A stretch of DNA of 13,113 nucleotides, from positions 1 through 13,113 of the forward strand of contig CAZYIC010000030.1 of NCBI GenBank assembly GCA_964646925.1. Reading direction: 5' to 3'. The translations under genes were made by a program, and so were the position numbers. Shown piece after piece: positions 1 through 6,332 of this stretch (positions are counted from its first letter, which is position 1; every line of letters begins with the position of its first letter). Origin of the DNA: GWB1-37-8 sp964646925 (GTDB lineage: Bacteria; Patescibacteriota; Microgenomatia; Levybacterales; UBA12049). The notes beneath the pieces were generated by a model, which worked only from the letters and a program-made list of their open reading frames with translations, was not told the DNA's origin and did no database searches.

Positions 1-780
1 TCCAAAGTAATTTCCTTAGGAACATCTGTTGTTAACGTTACTGTTAACGGAGGAAAGAGCTTCGTAACAGTACCTGACGGAACGGAAATTACCAAGATTG
101 ACGGAAGCAATCTGGATATTACCGCTCTTACAGCGATTGAACCCACAAGCGATTCCATAACAGGAATAGGCGAGGGAGTAGTGGTTAACGGCAAGCTGCA
201 ATGGGGCATTCCAAATCATGGGCTCTTGTTCAGCAATCCTATCACATTAAATATTTTTGTAGGAACCGTTCTTAACGGTCAAACGCTCAGTGTTTTGCGC
301 TCAAAAACAGGTACTGACAACTGGACAAATGACGGTATTCTCCCGCCTCACAAATGTGTTGTTTCAGAAGGCATATGCGCATTCCAGGCAACAAAAGCAT
401 CCTATTTTATAGCTGCGCAAACTGTTACCCCTGTTGTTGCGGCTGCCGTAACCCCAACCCCTACACCTACATCTTCGCCATCGTCTGCATCTTCCAATAC
501 TAATTCCATAGCAACTGCAGCAAATGAAGAAGTGAACAACAATAACAGCGCAGCCGGCGCCCCGGGAGATTTCTTTAGCGGCAATAATCAAGTTCTTGGC
601 GCGGCAGATGAAGAAGAACAAAAAGAAGAACAATTGGCAGACGCAATTTTAAAAACAAATGAAACGCAAACTTTATCCGAAAACAATATATCCATTTTAC
701 TGATTATCGCTTTGTCCGCTGTTGTTTTGTCCGGAATAACGATTCTGGCTCTTAGGAAAAAGAAAATCCTTTCCTCATGA
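1..780 (+). CDS. C-terminal part of a membrane-anchored surface protein (5' end outside window)
   Basis: The frame is open from base 1 to the TGA at 778-780, so the 259 residues visible are the end of a longer protein; an internal GTG at 181 is not the start. Visible order: a beta-rich, Thr/Ser/Gly-rich extracellular-type segment (about 1-140) with a Cys pair (about C119 and C126), a Pro/Thr/Ser linker (about 143-165, TPTPTPT), an Asn/Ala and Glu-rich acidic stretch (about 168-215), one hydrophobic helix (about 229-251) and a short Lys-rich tail (LRKKK). This is the usual layout of a sheath or wall protein held in the membrane by its C-terminus, with the positive tail inside. No sortase LPxTG motif is seen. 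The function of the exposed part is not recognised. Confidence 0.85.
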   Translation, partial: SKVISLGTSVVNVTVNGGKSFVTVPDGTEITKIDGSNLDITALTAIEPTSDSITGIGEGVVVNGKLQWGIPNHGLLFSNPITLNIFVGTVLNGQTLSVLRSKTGTDNWTNDGILPPHKCVVSEGICAFQATKASYFIAAQTVTPVVAAAVTPTPTPTSSPSSASSNTNSIATAANEEVNNNNSAAGAPGDFFSGNNQVLGAADEEEQKEEQLADAILKTNETQTLSENNISILLIIALSAVVLSGITILALRKKKILSS

Positions 781-795
781 GAAATTAATCCATGA

Positions 796-813
796 TTGTG
801 ATATAATTCACAA
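796..813 (+). promoter_or_regulatory. Crp/Fnr-type operator overlapping an extended -10 promoter
   Basis: TTGTGA (796-801) and TCACAA (808-813) are perfect inverted arms around six bases, the form of the classical CRP/FNR-family site TGTGA-N6-TCACA. The six central bases are exactly TATAAT (802-807), and TG at 799-800 makes an extended -10 (TGATATAAT). Predicted transcription start is near 814, giving a leader of about 16 nt with no Shine-Dalgarno. A protein bound here would cover the -10, so repression is expected. The next gene encodes a Crp-family regulator, so autorepression is the simple inference. Confidence 0.8.
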
Positions 814-829
814 AGAATTTTCATTTTGT

Positions 830-1396
830 ATGGATGAGCAAATCGTTAAAAAGACGGGTGATTTTTTCTCCAAATTTACACGAGTCAAATATAGAAAAGG
901 GGAAACTATAGTTCGCGCGGAAGATTCGCCTCAGGGAGTTTTTTATATCCTAAAAGGATATGTAAAAATGAATTCAATTCTGGAAGACGGACGGGAGCTG
1001 AATTTAAACATATTAAAACCCGGATGTTTTTTCCCCATGATGTGGGCTATAGGCGATATGAAAAATTCCTATTTTTTTCAGGCAATAACAGATGTTGAAT
1101 TTAATTGCGTTCCCAAAAATATCTTTCTGAACTTTATCAAAGAGAATCCGGATGCGCTTTATGATTTCACGAACCGCATTTTGATTGGAGTTGGCGGTTT
1201 AATAACCAACATCGAACATATTCTCTCGGGTGACGCCCGCAAAAGAGTGGCTTCTTCTCTTTTTATTTTGGCAAAACGTTTTGGAGAAACAAAAGATAAA
1301 AAACGTGTTGCTATCAAAGTGCCAATCAGACATCAGGATATCGCAGATATAGCGGCAATTACCAGAGAAACAGCAAGCATCACTTTAAAAAAATAG
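830..1396 (+). CDS. Crp/Fnr-family transcriptional regulator, truncated by a frame change in the HTH
   Basis: The 188-residue frame has an N-terminal cyclic-nucleotide-binding-like beta barrel (about 15-120; GETIVRAEDSPQGVFYILKG is the typical opening), a dimerisation helix (about 125-150) and the start of a winged helix-turn-helix (about 160-188; RHQDIADIAAITRETASITLKK, with TRETAS in the recognition-helix position). The cAMP-contact cassette with Arg-Ser/Thr is not evident and there is no N-terminal Fnr cysteine cluster, so the ligand is unknown. The frame stops at TAG 1394-1396 inside the recognition helix region, but the expected continuation is present in the -1 frame (1393-1518). With it the protein would be 229 residues, normal for the family. 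A perfect Crp-type operator covers its own promoter. Start ATG 830 follows an extended -10; no Shine-Dalgarno is visible. Confidence 0.85.
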   Translation: MDEQIVKKTGDFFSKFTRVKYRKGETIVRAEDSPQGVFYILKGYVKMNSILEDGRELNLNILKPGCFFPMMWAIGDMKNSYFFQAITDVEFNCVPKNIFLNFIKENPDALYDFTNRILIGVGGLITNIEHILSGDARKRVASSLFILAKRFGETKDKKRVAIKVPIRHQDIADIAAITRETASITLKK

Positions 1397-1518
1397 AAAA
1401 AGAAAACCTTATCTCAAGAGAAGGACATATGTTCGTGGTAAACGATATTGAGGAGATGAAAGATGCTTCCCTCGTGACGAACATGGCAGACGAAAATGCT
1501 CCCCCATCCGCAGTCTGA
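1393..1518 (+). pseudogene. Displaced C-terminal wing of the Crp-like regulator (-1 frame)
   Basis: Reading from A1393 in the -1 frame gives IEKENLISREGHMFVV and then 25 more residues to TGA 1516-1518. LKK-IEKENLISREG is the standard helix-to-wing transition of Crp-family HTH domains, so this is the true end of the gene above. The join lies in seven consecutive A (1387-1393) immediately before the in-frame TAG. One extra A, or a -1 slip on AAA AAA, restores 229 residues. Causes could be a sequencing or assembly indel, a real mutation, or productive slippage; the sequence alone cannot decide. Confidence 0.8.
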
Positions 1519-1520
1519 AT

Positions 1521-1573
1521 TGAGGCGACACCTTTGAGGCGACACCTTCCAGGTGCAATACGCAGACACCTTC
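1521..1573. repeat. REP-like left end of the transposase element
   Basis: A 14-bp unit TGAGGCGACACCTT occurs twice in tandem (1521-1534, 1535-1548). From 1541 the sequence reads GACACC, 4 nt, AGGTG, 9 nt, GACACCTTC (1565-1573). CACCT-TCC-AGGTG (1543-1555) can fold into a small hairpin. The same arrangement appears inverted beyond the other end of the transposase gene (2251-2285), as expected for REP/BIME ends recognised by a RAYT protein. Confidence 0.75.
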
Positions 1574-1576
1574 TTT

Positions 1577-2227
1577 TTATGTCATCTCTTCATGTATTGC
1601 CCGCTCCAAAAGTTTTATTGATCTGCCATAATCTTCCTGATCTAAAACAAACTTCTCATAAGCCTCTAGCGAAGAAAAACCATCCATAATATAATTTTTG
1701 TGACAAAATCCTTTTTTAATTCCCAAATATTCTAAATAAGATGAATAATCGTAGTCACGAATATTACTAACAAGGTAGTCGATTAAAGGATTTAAATGAA
1801 TATACCTGCATACATGAACAAGCTGCTCATCGCTTTCAATTCTTACAGCTTTAAAACTTCCCTGGAAAAGCGGTCCAACCCTTTTATGCCGCGTATTAAA
1901 GTATTTTGTATAGCTATTACTTAACTTACCAAGAAACTTAGTTATTCCATTGTCGCTAACTTGCTTAAGAAGCAAATGAAAGTGATTTGGCATCAAACAA
2001 TAAGCAACTACCTCAGCCAAAAGCACATCGGAGGAAATGGTTTTATTTAAAACTATTCTTCCTCTAAATGAAAATCGAACATGCTGGTCTCTTGTTCTGT
2101 AATATTCAAGGTTTTCTATGAAACGGTTATAATCTCTTTTGTCAATAAATGTTGTTCTTTTCTCAACACCACGATTAAATACGTGGTAAAATTGGCCGTT
2201 TGCAAAAACTGCTTGGCGGTAAGACAT
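1577..2227 (-). CDS. REP-associated tyrosine transposase (RAYT, Y1/HUH family)
   Basis: The 216-residue product has the family opening FYHVFNRG (about 13-20), the HUH metal-binding motif as MPNHFHLLL (His82, His84), a catalytic tyrosine candidate Tyr106 in LSNSYTKYFN, and the C-terminal RYIHLNPL motif (about 141-148). Y1 transposases of this group cut and rejoin single-stranded DNA at hairpin repeats through a 5'-phosphotyrosine. All expected residues are present and the length is typical, so the gene looks intact. The start is ATG 2225-2227. Hairpin repeats with a shared GACACC/GGTGTC core lie on both sides, consistent with it acting on its own REP sequences. It is transcribed opposite to its neighbours. 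Confidence 0.93.
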   Translation of the reverse strand: MSYRQAVFANGQFYHVFNRGVEKRTTFIDKRDYNRFIENLEYYRTRDQHVRFSFRGRIVLNKTISSDVLLAEVVAYCLMPNHFHLLLKQVSDNGITKFLGKLSNSYTKYFNTRHKRVGPLFQGSFKAVRIESDEQLVHVCRYIHLNPLIDYLVSNIRDYDYSSYLEYLGIKKGFCHKNYIMDGFSSLEAYEKFVLDQEDYGRSIKLLERAIHEEMT

Positions 2228-2250
2228 GAATTTATTATGCAGTTTTTAAG

Positions 2251-2285
2251 GGAAGGTGTCAATAGCTGTTCACCCTCCAGGTGTC
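2251..2285. repeat. REP-like right end of the transposase element
   Basis: Read on the minus strand this is GACACC, TGGA, GGGTG, 10 nt, GACACCTTCC, the inverted counterpart of 1541-1573. CACC-CTCCA-GGTG (2271-2283) forms a small hairpin matching the left-end CACCTTCCAGGTG except near its centre. Confidence 0.7.
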
Positions 2286-2362
2286 AAGCTCAGGTTACGA
2301 AGAGGAAACTGGAGATTTTTTAAAAGGATTGCCAAAAGGTAAGTAAACTTGCGCCTTCGTGC

Positions 2363-2368
2363 TACAAT
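2363..2368 (+). promoter_or_regulatory. -10 box (TACAAT) for leaderless rarA transcript
   Basis: TACAAT ends 6 nt before the rarA ATG, so transcription would start at or next to the A of the start codon. No convincing -35 box and no Shine-Dalgarno are visible. Confidence 0.55.
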
Positions 2369-2374
2369 AGTCCT

Positions 2375-3577
2375 ATGAATTTGGCGTATAGATTAAGACC
2401 TCAGAATTTGGAAGAATTTTTTGGACAGGAACATCTCGTTGGCCCAGATAAAATTTTGCGGAAAATGATTCAGAATAAAACTCTTTTTTCCATGATTTTG
2501 TGGGGACCTCCGGGAAGCGGTAAGACAACTCTTGCTCAAATTATTTCCAATGAAAGCAATGCAAGCTTCTATCCATTGTCTGGAGTAGAAACGGGGAAAA
2601 GCGATTTAAGAGAGATCCTGAAACGAGTTCAGGATGATATTGAAAATAAGAAAAGATCAATTGTTTTTATTGATGAAATTCATAGATGGAACAAGGCACA
2701 GCAGGACAGTCTTTTGCCGCATGTTGAATCAGGACTTATAACTTTAATTGGTTCCACAACTGAAAATCCATCTTTTGAAGTAATCAGCCCGTTACTATCC
2801 AGATGCAGAGTTTTTGTTTTGAAGGGATTGGATGAAAAAAACCTTGAAAAAATTTTGGACATTGCTTTGAAAGATGCTAAAAAAGGTTTGGGAAAATATA
2901 AAAAGAAAATTGATAAAGATGCAAAAGAATTATTAATAAGGTTAAGCGGACAGGATGCAAGAATAATGCTGAATGCTCTGGAAATTGCAGTAACTAATTT
3001 TAAAAGTAAGGAAGTAACCGGCGAAATTATTAAGGAAGTTTTTCAGACAAGATCCGCAGGACTTTATGACAAAAAAGCAGATGAACATTACAATATAATT
3101 AGCGCTTATATAAAGTCCATGCGGGGGTCCGACCCCGATGCCAGCCTATATTATTTAGCCCGTATGCTGGAGAATGGAGAAGATCCGAAATTTATTGCCC
3201 GGCGCATGATAATTCTGGCATCAGAAGATATTGGACTTGCCGATAGGGGATCGTTGATTCAGGCAAATGCCGCATTTGAAGCAGTACATAAAATCGGTAT
3301 GCCGGAAGCCCAACTTATTCTAGCTCATGCGACTTTGTATTTGGCAACTGCCAAAAAATCCCGCGCGGTTGCGAATGCACTGGAAAGCGCAAAAGAAGCT
3401 GTTTACGAATTTCCCAATGAAGCAATTCCCCTTCATTTGAGGAATGCGCCGACGAAACTTATGAAAAACCTTGGTTACGCAAAAGACTATACCTGGAGCA
3501 GTAAATACGTTGGCCCAACCGCCAAACTTTCATTCCTGCCTGAAAAATTAAAAAGTCGAAAATTCTTCAATCCCTAG
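2375..3577 (+). CDS. rarA: Replication-associated recombination protein A (AAA+ ATPase)
   Basis: The 400-residue product matches RarA/MgsA (Mgs1/WRNIP1 family), a cytoplasmic AAA+ ATPase related to clamp loaders that acts at stalled replication forks. Visible: N-terminal LAYRLRPQNLEEFFGQEHLVG, Walker A GPPGSGKTT (44-52), Walker B IVFIDEIHRWNKAQQD (about 96-111), sensor 1 GSTTENPSF (126-134), the arginine-finger region LLSRCRVF (about 140-147), then the MgsA C-terminal tetramerisation domain beginning near the conserved SMRGSDPDASLYYLARML (about 248-265). Length is close to normal (400-450) and the gene looks complete. The ATG lies 6 nt after a -10 box, so the mRNA is probably leaderless. Confidence 0.96.
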   Translation: MNLAYRLRPQNLEEFFGQEHLVGPDKILRKMIQNKTLFSMILWGPPGSGKTTLAQIISNESNASFYPLSGVETGKSDLREILKRVQDDIENKKRSIVFIDEIHRWNKAQQDSLLPHVESGLITLIGSTTENPSFEVISPLLSRCRVFVLKGLDEKNLEKILDIALKDAKKGLGKYKKKIDKDAKELLIRLSGQDARIMLNALEIAVTNFKSKEVTGEIIKEVFQTRSAGLYDKKADEHYNIISAYIKSMRGSDPDASLYYLARMLENGEDPKFIARRMIILASEDIGLADRGSLIQANAAFEAVHKIGMPEAQLILAHATLYLATAKKSRAVANALESAKEAVYEFPNEAIPLHLRNAPTKLMKNLGYAKDYTWSSKYVGPTAKLSFLPEKLKSRKFFNP

Positions 3578-3580
3578 CAA

Positions 3581-3610
3581 TTGACAACAGTCATCAATTT
3601 ATGTGATGAT
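3581..3610 (+). promoter_or_regulatory. Promoter for the PsbP-like membrane protein
   Basis: A consensus -35 TTGACA (3581-3586) is followed after 18 nt by a weak extended -10, TGT-GATGAT (3602-3610). The -10 ends 7 nt before ATG 3618, which favours that codon as the start of a leaderless mRNA over GTG 3603 or ATG 3606. Confidence 0.5.
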
Positions 3611-3617
3611 TTTATTG

Positions 3618-4307
3618 ATGGACAATCAGAATAATCAAAATTATCCGCAGGAACAAGGATTCAACGTTCAACAAAGTTTTTTTTCAAAAAACAAATTTAT
3701 AATTATCGCTATTGTAGTTTTGGCTGTTATTTCTTTTAGTATAACAGGGTATTTGCTGATGACAAATAAAAAACCCGCTTTGCAGAGTACCGACATTCCT
3801 GTCGAAAATGTCATTCCAATTTCTTCGCCGGCACTTTTGTCAAACGAGCAAACTGCGAATATTTCTCAACCCGCAACACCAACACCAACGCCAACTATTT
3901 CCCTTGCAAATGAAACAGTCTCCTGGAGCGCATTTGTCAGCTCAAAATATTCCTACTCTATAAAATATCCTCCTAACTGGAATGCGCAAATAACTGCTCA
4001 ATCGGATCCGAAAATATTGGAATACGTTGTATTTAATCCAACAGCAACAAAAGCAGGCACCCTGTCAATAACTCTTTCTTACGGCAACAGGACATATGCT
4101 GAAAGTTTGACTCTTGATCCCCAGAAAGGAGAAGCTTTGCTGGTTGCGTCTGTTGCTGCAACCAAGAAGTCCAGCAAGGATTCGAACGGCTATAAAGCGA
4201 CCAATGTTATTGTTCCTTACGGATTAAATACAATTATATTTAACGCTAAAGACGCATATATAAATCTTTTTAATCAAATGCTCACCACTCTTAAACTCTC
4301 CAAGTAG
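3618..4307 (+). CDS. Membrane-anchored protein with PsbP-like extracytoplasmic domain
   Basis: From ATG 3618 the product has 229 residues. It has a short Asn/Gln-rich cytoplasmic start, one transmembrane helix (about 26-48, FIIIAIVVLAVISFSITGYLL), a low-complexity Ser/Thr/Pro linker with TPTPT (about 60-95), and a C-terminal globular domain (about 100-229) opening with SKYSYSIKYPPNWN. That motif is typical of the PsbP-like domains found in many bacterial lipid-anchored or membrane-anchored proteins of unknown role. The reader should expect a single-pass protein with its domain outside the cell. Upstream in-frame starts at 3603 (GTG) and 3606 (ATG) exist, but they lie within the predicted promoter. 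The stop lies 2 bp from the 3' end of a convergent tRNA-His gene, with no terminator between them. Confidence 0.8.
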   Translation: MDNQNNQNYPQEQGFNVQQSFFSKNKFIIIAIVVLAVISFSITGYLLMTNKKPALQSTDIPVENVIPISSPALLSNEQTANISQPATPTPTPTISLANETVSWSAFVSSKYSYSIKYPPNWNAQITAQSDPKILEYVVFNPTATKAGTLSITLSYGNRTYAESLTLDPQKGEALLVASVAATKKSSKDSNGYKATNVIVPYGLNTIIFNAKDAYINLFNQMLTTLKLSK

Positions 4308-4309
4308 TG

Positions 4310-4382
4310 GGTGAGTGACGGGATTCGAACCCGCAACGTTCAGCTCCACAAGCTGATGCTCTGCCATTGAGCTACACCCACC
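4310..4382 (-). tRNA. tRNA-His (anticodon GTG)
   Basis: Full cloverleaf: acceptor GTGGGTG/CACTCAC (one G-U), D arm GCTC/GAGC, anticodon stem TCAGC/GCTGA with loop TTGTGGA, T arm GCGGG-TTCGAAT-CCCGT. The extra 5' G (G-1, at 4382) opposite C73 (4310) is the identity mark of tRNA-His. CCA is not encoded. A broken tRNA-His copy lies just upstream. Confidence 0.95.
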
Positions 4383-4397
4383 AAGTAGACAAAATAC

Positions 4398-4406
4398 ATT
4401 TTATCA
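4398..4406 (-). promoter_or_regulatory. Extended -10 promoter of tRNA-His
   Basis: On the minus strand TGA-TAAAAT forms an extended -10 ending 15 nt before G-1 of tRNA-His. Its first bases overlap the anticodon loop of the upstream broken tRNA-His copy. Confidence 0.55.
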
Positions 4407-4461
4407 CAACCTGACGCCCTGCCTGCCGGCAGGCAGGTCTAGCCGTTGAGCTAATGCCACC
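4403..4461 (-). pseudogene. Broken tRNA-His 5' half carrying a palindromic insert
   Basis: On the minus strand it reads G-GTGGCAT-TA-GCTC-AACGGCTA-GA, then a 20-bp palindrome (4418-4437), then GC-G-TCAGG-TTGTGAT. Removing the palindrome restores a D stem (GCTC/GAGC), the first side of the anticodon stem and an anticodon loop with GTG. Sequence after the loop (AAAATG...) does not pair and no T arm or acceptor 3' strand follows, so the copy ends just after the anticodon. The acceptor 5' strand differs from that of the intact tRNA-His downstream, so this is a diverged copy, not a fresh duplicate. It keeps its own promoter (4476-4484). Confidence 0.7.
4418..4437. repeat. Perfect 20-bp palindrome CCTGCCTGCCGGCAGGCAGG
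   Basis: A GC-rich perfect palindrome in AT-rich surroundings, placed inside the D stem of the broken tRNA-His. GC-rich palindromes of this kind are typical of small dispersed repeats; no second copy is in this window. Confidence 0.8.
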
Positions 4462-4475
4462 ATGAATCAGGATTA

Positions 4476-4484
4476 AGTATATCA
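4476..4484 (-). promoter_or_regulatory. Extended -10 promoter upstream of the broken tRNA-His
   Basis: On the minus strand TGA-TATACT ends 14 nt before the first base of the tRNA-His fragment, nearly the same spacing as the promoter of the intact tRNA-His (15 nt). The broken copy could therefore still be transcribed. Confidence 0.5.
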
Positions 4485-4508
4485 CAGAAAGGAAGTGTTT
4501 TTCCAAAT

Positions 4509-5165
4509 TCAGGTATAAATCTCGCTCCTTTTAAATAATCTTACAAATAATACGCCTGCAATAAATCCCCCCACATGGGCAAAAAAAGCTATTCCTCCTG
4601 TTTCGCTTCCAAAAGGTAAAGTAGCTGCCCCTGAAAAAACCTGCAGAAAAAACCAATATCCCAGCATAAAATATGCCGGCACATTAATCACTGTCAGAAA
4701 AATAAAAATCGGAAAAAGAGTTTTTATTTTAGCGTGCGGAAAAAGTGTAAAATATGCGCCCAAAATTCCGGCAACTGCGCCGCTAGCCCCAAGCATGGGG
4801 ATAGATGATCCGGGCATCAATAAATATTGTGCGACATTCCCTGTAATCCCTGCCAAAAAATAAAGTAAAAAATACGCAGTCCAACCGATATGCCCTTCAA
4901 CATTATCTCCAAACACCCACAGAAACCACATATTGGACAGGATATGCAGAAAACCTCCGTGCAGAAATATCGCAGTTACAAAAGGCAGAAGCGTATAGGG
5001 ATTATTTATGTCAACAGAGGTAGGAATTAAAGCATATTGACGGATAAATGCCTCCTGACTTGAAGCAACAATCTGTTGGTAAAAAACATATGCTGTCACG
5101 ATAATGATCGCAATATTTATGAAAGGGAACCTTCGTGATGGCATAGAATCCGAAATTGGAAACAT
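4509..5165 (-). CDS. Rhomboid-family intramembrane serine protease
   Basis: The 218-residue product has about six transmembrane segments. The family motifs are all present: HGGFLHILSNMWFLW (about 69-83, with His74 and Asn78 of the oxyanion region), the catalytic serine in GASGAVAG (Ser128), and the catalytic histidine in FAHVGGFIAG (His197). Rhomboids cleave transmembrane helices of other membrane proteins within the bilayer. Length and motif spacing are normal for the bacterial six-helix form, with a short N-terminus and no extra domain. Its substrate is unknown; several single-pass surface proteins are encoded in this window but nothing links them to it. The ATG is 6 nt after a -10 box, so the mRNA may be leaderless. 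Confidence 0.95.
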   Translation of the reverse strand: MFPISDSMPSRRFPFINIAIIIVTAYVFYQQIVASSQEAFIRQYALIPTSVDINNPYTLLPFVTAIFLHGGFLHILSNMWFLWVFGDNVEGHIGWTAYFLLYFLAGITGNVAQYLLMPGSSIPMLGASGAVAGILGAYFTLFPHAKIKTLFPIFIFLTVINVPAYFMLGYWFFLQVFSGAATLPFGSETGGIAFFAHVGGFIAGVLFVRLFKRSEIYT

Positions 5166-5171
5166 AAAAGT

Positions 5172-5177
5172 ATTTTA
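5172..5177 (-). promoter_or_regulatory. -10 box (TAAAAT) for leaderless rhomboid gene
   Basis: On the minus strand TAAAAT ends 6 nt before the rhomboid ATG, the same geometry as at rarA. No clear -35 or Shine-Dalgarno is visible. Confidence 0.5.
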
Positions 5178-5237
5178 GCACTCCCAGACTTTTTGTATGT
5201 AATCTTTATTTCACTATTAAATTTGCCTATTATGTTG

Positions 5238-5243
5238 TAAAAT
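5238..5243 (+). promoter_or_regulatory. -10 box for tRNA-Arg
   Basis: TAAAAT lies 9 nt before the tRNA-Arg 5' end; no -35 match is seen. It would also drive the permease gene that follows the tRNA. Confidence 0.45.
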
Positions 5244-5252
5244 ATACCTGTT

Positions 5253-5325
5253 GCCCTCGTAGCTCAACGGATAGAGCAGGTCGGTTCTAACGACAAGGTT
5301 GGGGGTTCGATTCCCTCCGGGGGCA
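5253..5325 (+). tRNA. tRNA-Arg (anticodon TCT)
   Basis: Acceptor GCCCTCG/CGGGGGC with A73, D arm GCTC/GAGC, T arm GGGGG-TTCGATT-CCCTC. The anticodon loop is GTTCTAA with TCT at 34-36. The anticodon stem GGTCG/CGACA has a G-A mismatch at 27-43, and position 32 is G rather than a pyrimidine. CCA is not encoded. Confidence 0.92.
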
Positions 5326-5342
5326 CAGAGGAAAAATCCCTT

Positions 5343-6332
5343 ATGAGAAACAGTATTGCCAATTATGTAATCCGCAACCAATTCTTAGCTACTCTTATTA
5401 TTTTGGGGTTTTTCTGGCTTGCGTTTGAGCTAAAAGAAATATTGATTATAGTTTTTATTTCTTACATAATAATGGCAACTCTCTCTCCATTCTCGGATAT
5501 ATTGGTCAAAAAACGCATCCCTCATGTTTTGTCCGTTCTAATTCCATACTTACTAACAATAACGGTTTTGGTTTTGTTAATTTTTCCATTGGTGCCGTTT
5601 TTCGCTTCCCAAATACAGCAGTTTTTCAAAACTTTTCCAACATACATTAATCAGGCTGCTAATTTACTGAATATTAAGATCGATGCTTCATCTATCAACG
5701 GCGTTGTATCTTCAGATATTGAAAGCCTGGGAAAAAACGCTTTAAACGTTACCGGAAAAATATTCAGCGGAGTATTTTCTCTTTTTACAGTATTTGTTAT
5801 TAGCTTTTACCTTATGCTGGAAAGAAATAGGTTAAAAAAAGAAGCTGCTCTTCTCATCCCCGAAAAATATCGAAAAAAAGGGCTAGAAACAATAAGTAAT
5901 ATAGAAAAGAAGTTGGGAGCATGGTTCCGCGGACAAATTATCCTATCTTTTACCGTTGGACTTGCCGTATGGGTAACGCTTACCGTTTTGAGCTTACCCT
6001 TTGCTCTTCCTTTAGCGCTACTTGCAGGCATCTTGGAAATTGTCCCAACAATTGGGCCGATTATCTCAGCAATACCTGCAATTCTCATTGCCTCAACTAT
6101 TTCACCAGCAATTGCAATTTCGGTAATAATTATCTATATTATTATTCAAATGTTGGAAAACAATATTCTTGTTCCAAAAATAATGGAAAAAGCTGTCGGA
6201 TTAAATCCTATTGTAATTATTATCGGAGTCTTGGTAGGAAGCCAATTCCTGGGAATTCTCGGAGCTCTTCTCTCAGTTCCATTTATAGCAATGGTTTTAA
6301 TTATAATCCGCAGCTTCAAGACCTCAATCTAA
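5343..6332 (+). CDS. AI-2E family transporter (PerM/YdiK-type permease)
   Basis: The 329-residue product has about 7-8 hydrophobic segments: a cluster at about 13-90, a soluble loop (about 90-140) and a C-terminal bundle. Family hallmarks include the AGILEIVPTIGPIISAIPA stretch (about 228-246), PKIMEKAVGLNPIVIIIGVLVG and the closing GILGALLSVPFIA. The family (PF01594) is named for autoinducer-2 export, but members move varied substrates, some as Na+/H+ antiporters, so the cargo here is unknown. The ATG is only 17 nt after the end of tRNA-Arg, with a weak GAGG at 5328-5331 and no promoter of its own in that gap; co-transcription with the tRNA is likely. Start choice is supported by the hydrophobic N-terminus beginning at once. 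Confidence 0.92.
   Translation: MRNSIANYVIRNQFLATLIILGFFWLAFELKEILIIVFISYIIMATLSPFSDILVKKRIPHVLSVLIPYLLTITVLVLLIFPLVPFFASQIQQFFKTFPTYINQAANLLNIKIDASSINGVVSSDIESLGKNALNVTGKIFSGVFSLFTVFVISFYLMLERNRLKKEAALLIPEKYRKKGLETISNIEKKLGAWFRGQIILSFTVGLAVWVTLTVLSLPFALPLALLAGILEIVPTIGPIISAIPAILIASTISPAIAISVIIIYIIIQMLENNILVPKIMEKAVGLNPIVIIIGVLVGSQFLGILGALLSVPFIAMVLIIIRSFKTSI

Larger units (their letters stand above)
1521..2285. mobile_element. RAYT/IS200-like element with hairpin termini
   Basis: One Y1 transposase gene (1577-2227) is bracketed by imperfect inverted ends of about 33-35 bp sharing the order GACACC, 4 nt, (A/G)GGTG, 9-10 nt, GACACCTTC. The left end sits just 2 bp after the frameshifted Crp-like frame, and the right end lies 77 bp before the rarA promoter. 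No target-site duplication is expected for single-strand Y1 transposition and none was found. Whether it is a mobile IS or a domesticated RAYT with its REPs depends on genome copy number. Confidence 0.7.

Noticed and set aside
2081..2323. Plus-strand frame of 80 codons over the transposase start
   Set aside because: Antisense to the transposase N-terminus and running into the REP repeat; no domain.
3124..3136. Perfect GC-rich palindrome GGGGTCCGACCCC inside rarA, resembling dispersed REP repeats
   Set aside because: It encodes GSDP of the conserved SMRGSDPDA motif of RarA, so protein constraint explains most of it; only the choice of GC-rich codons is odd.
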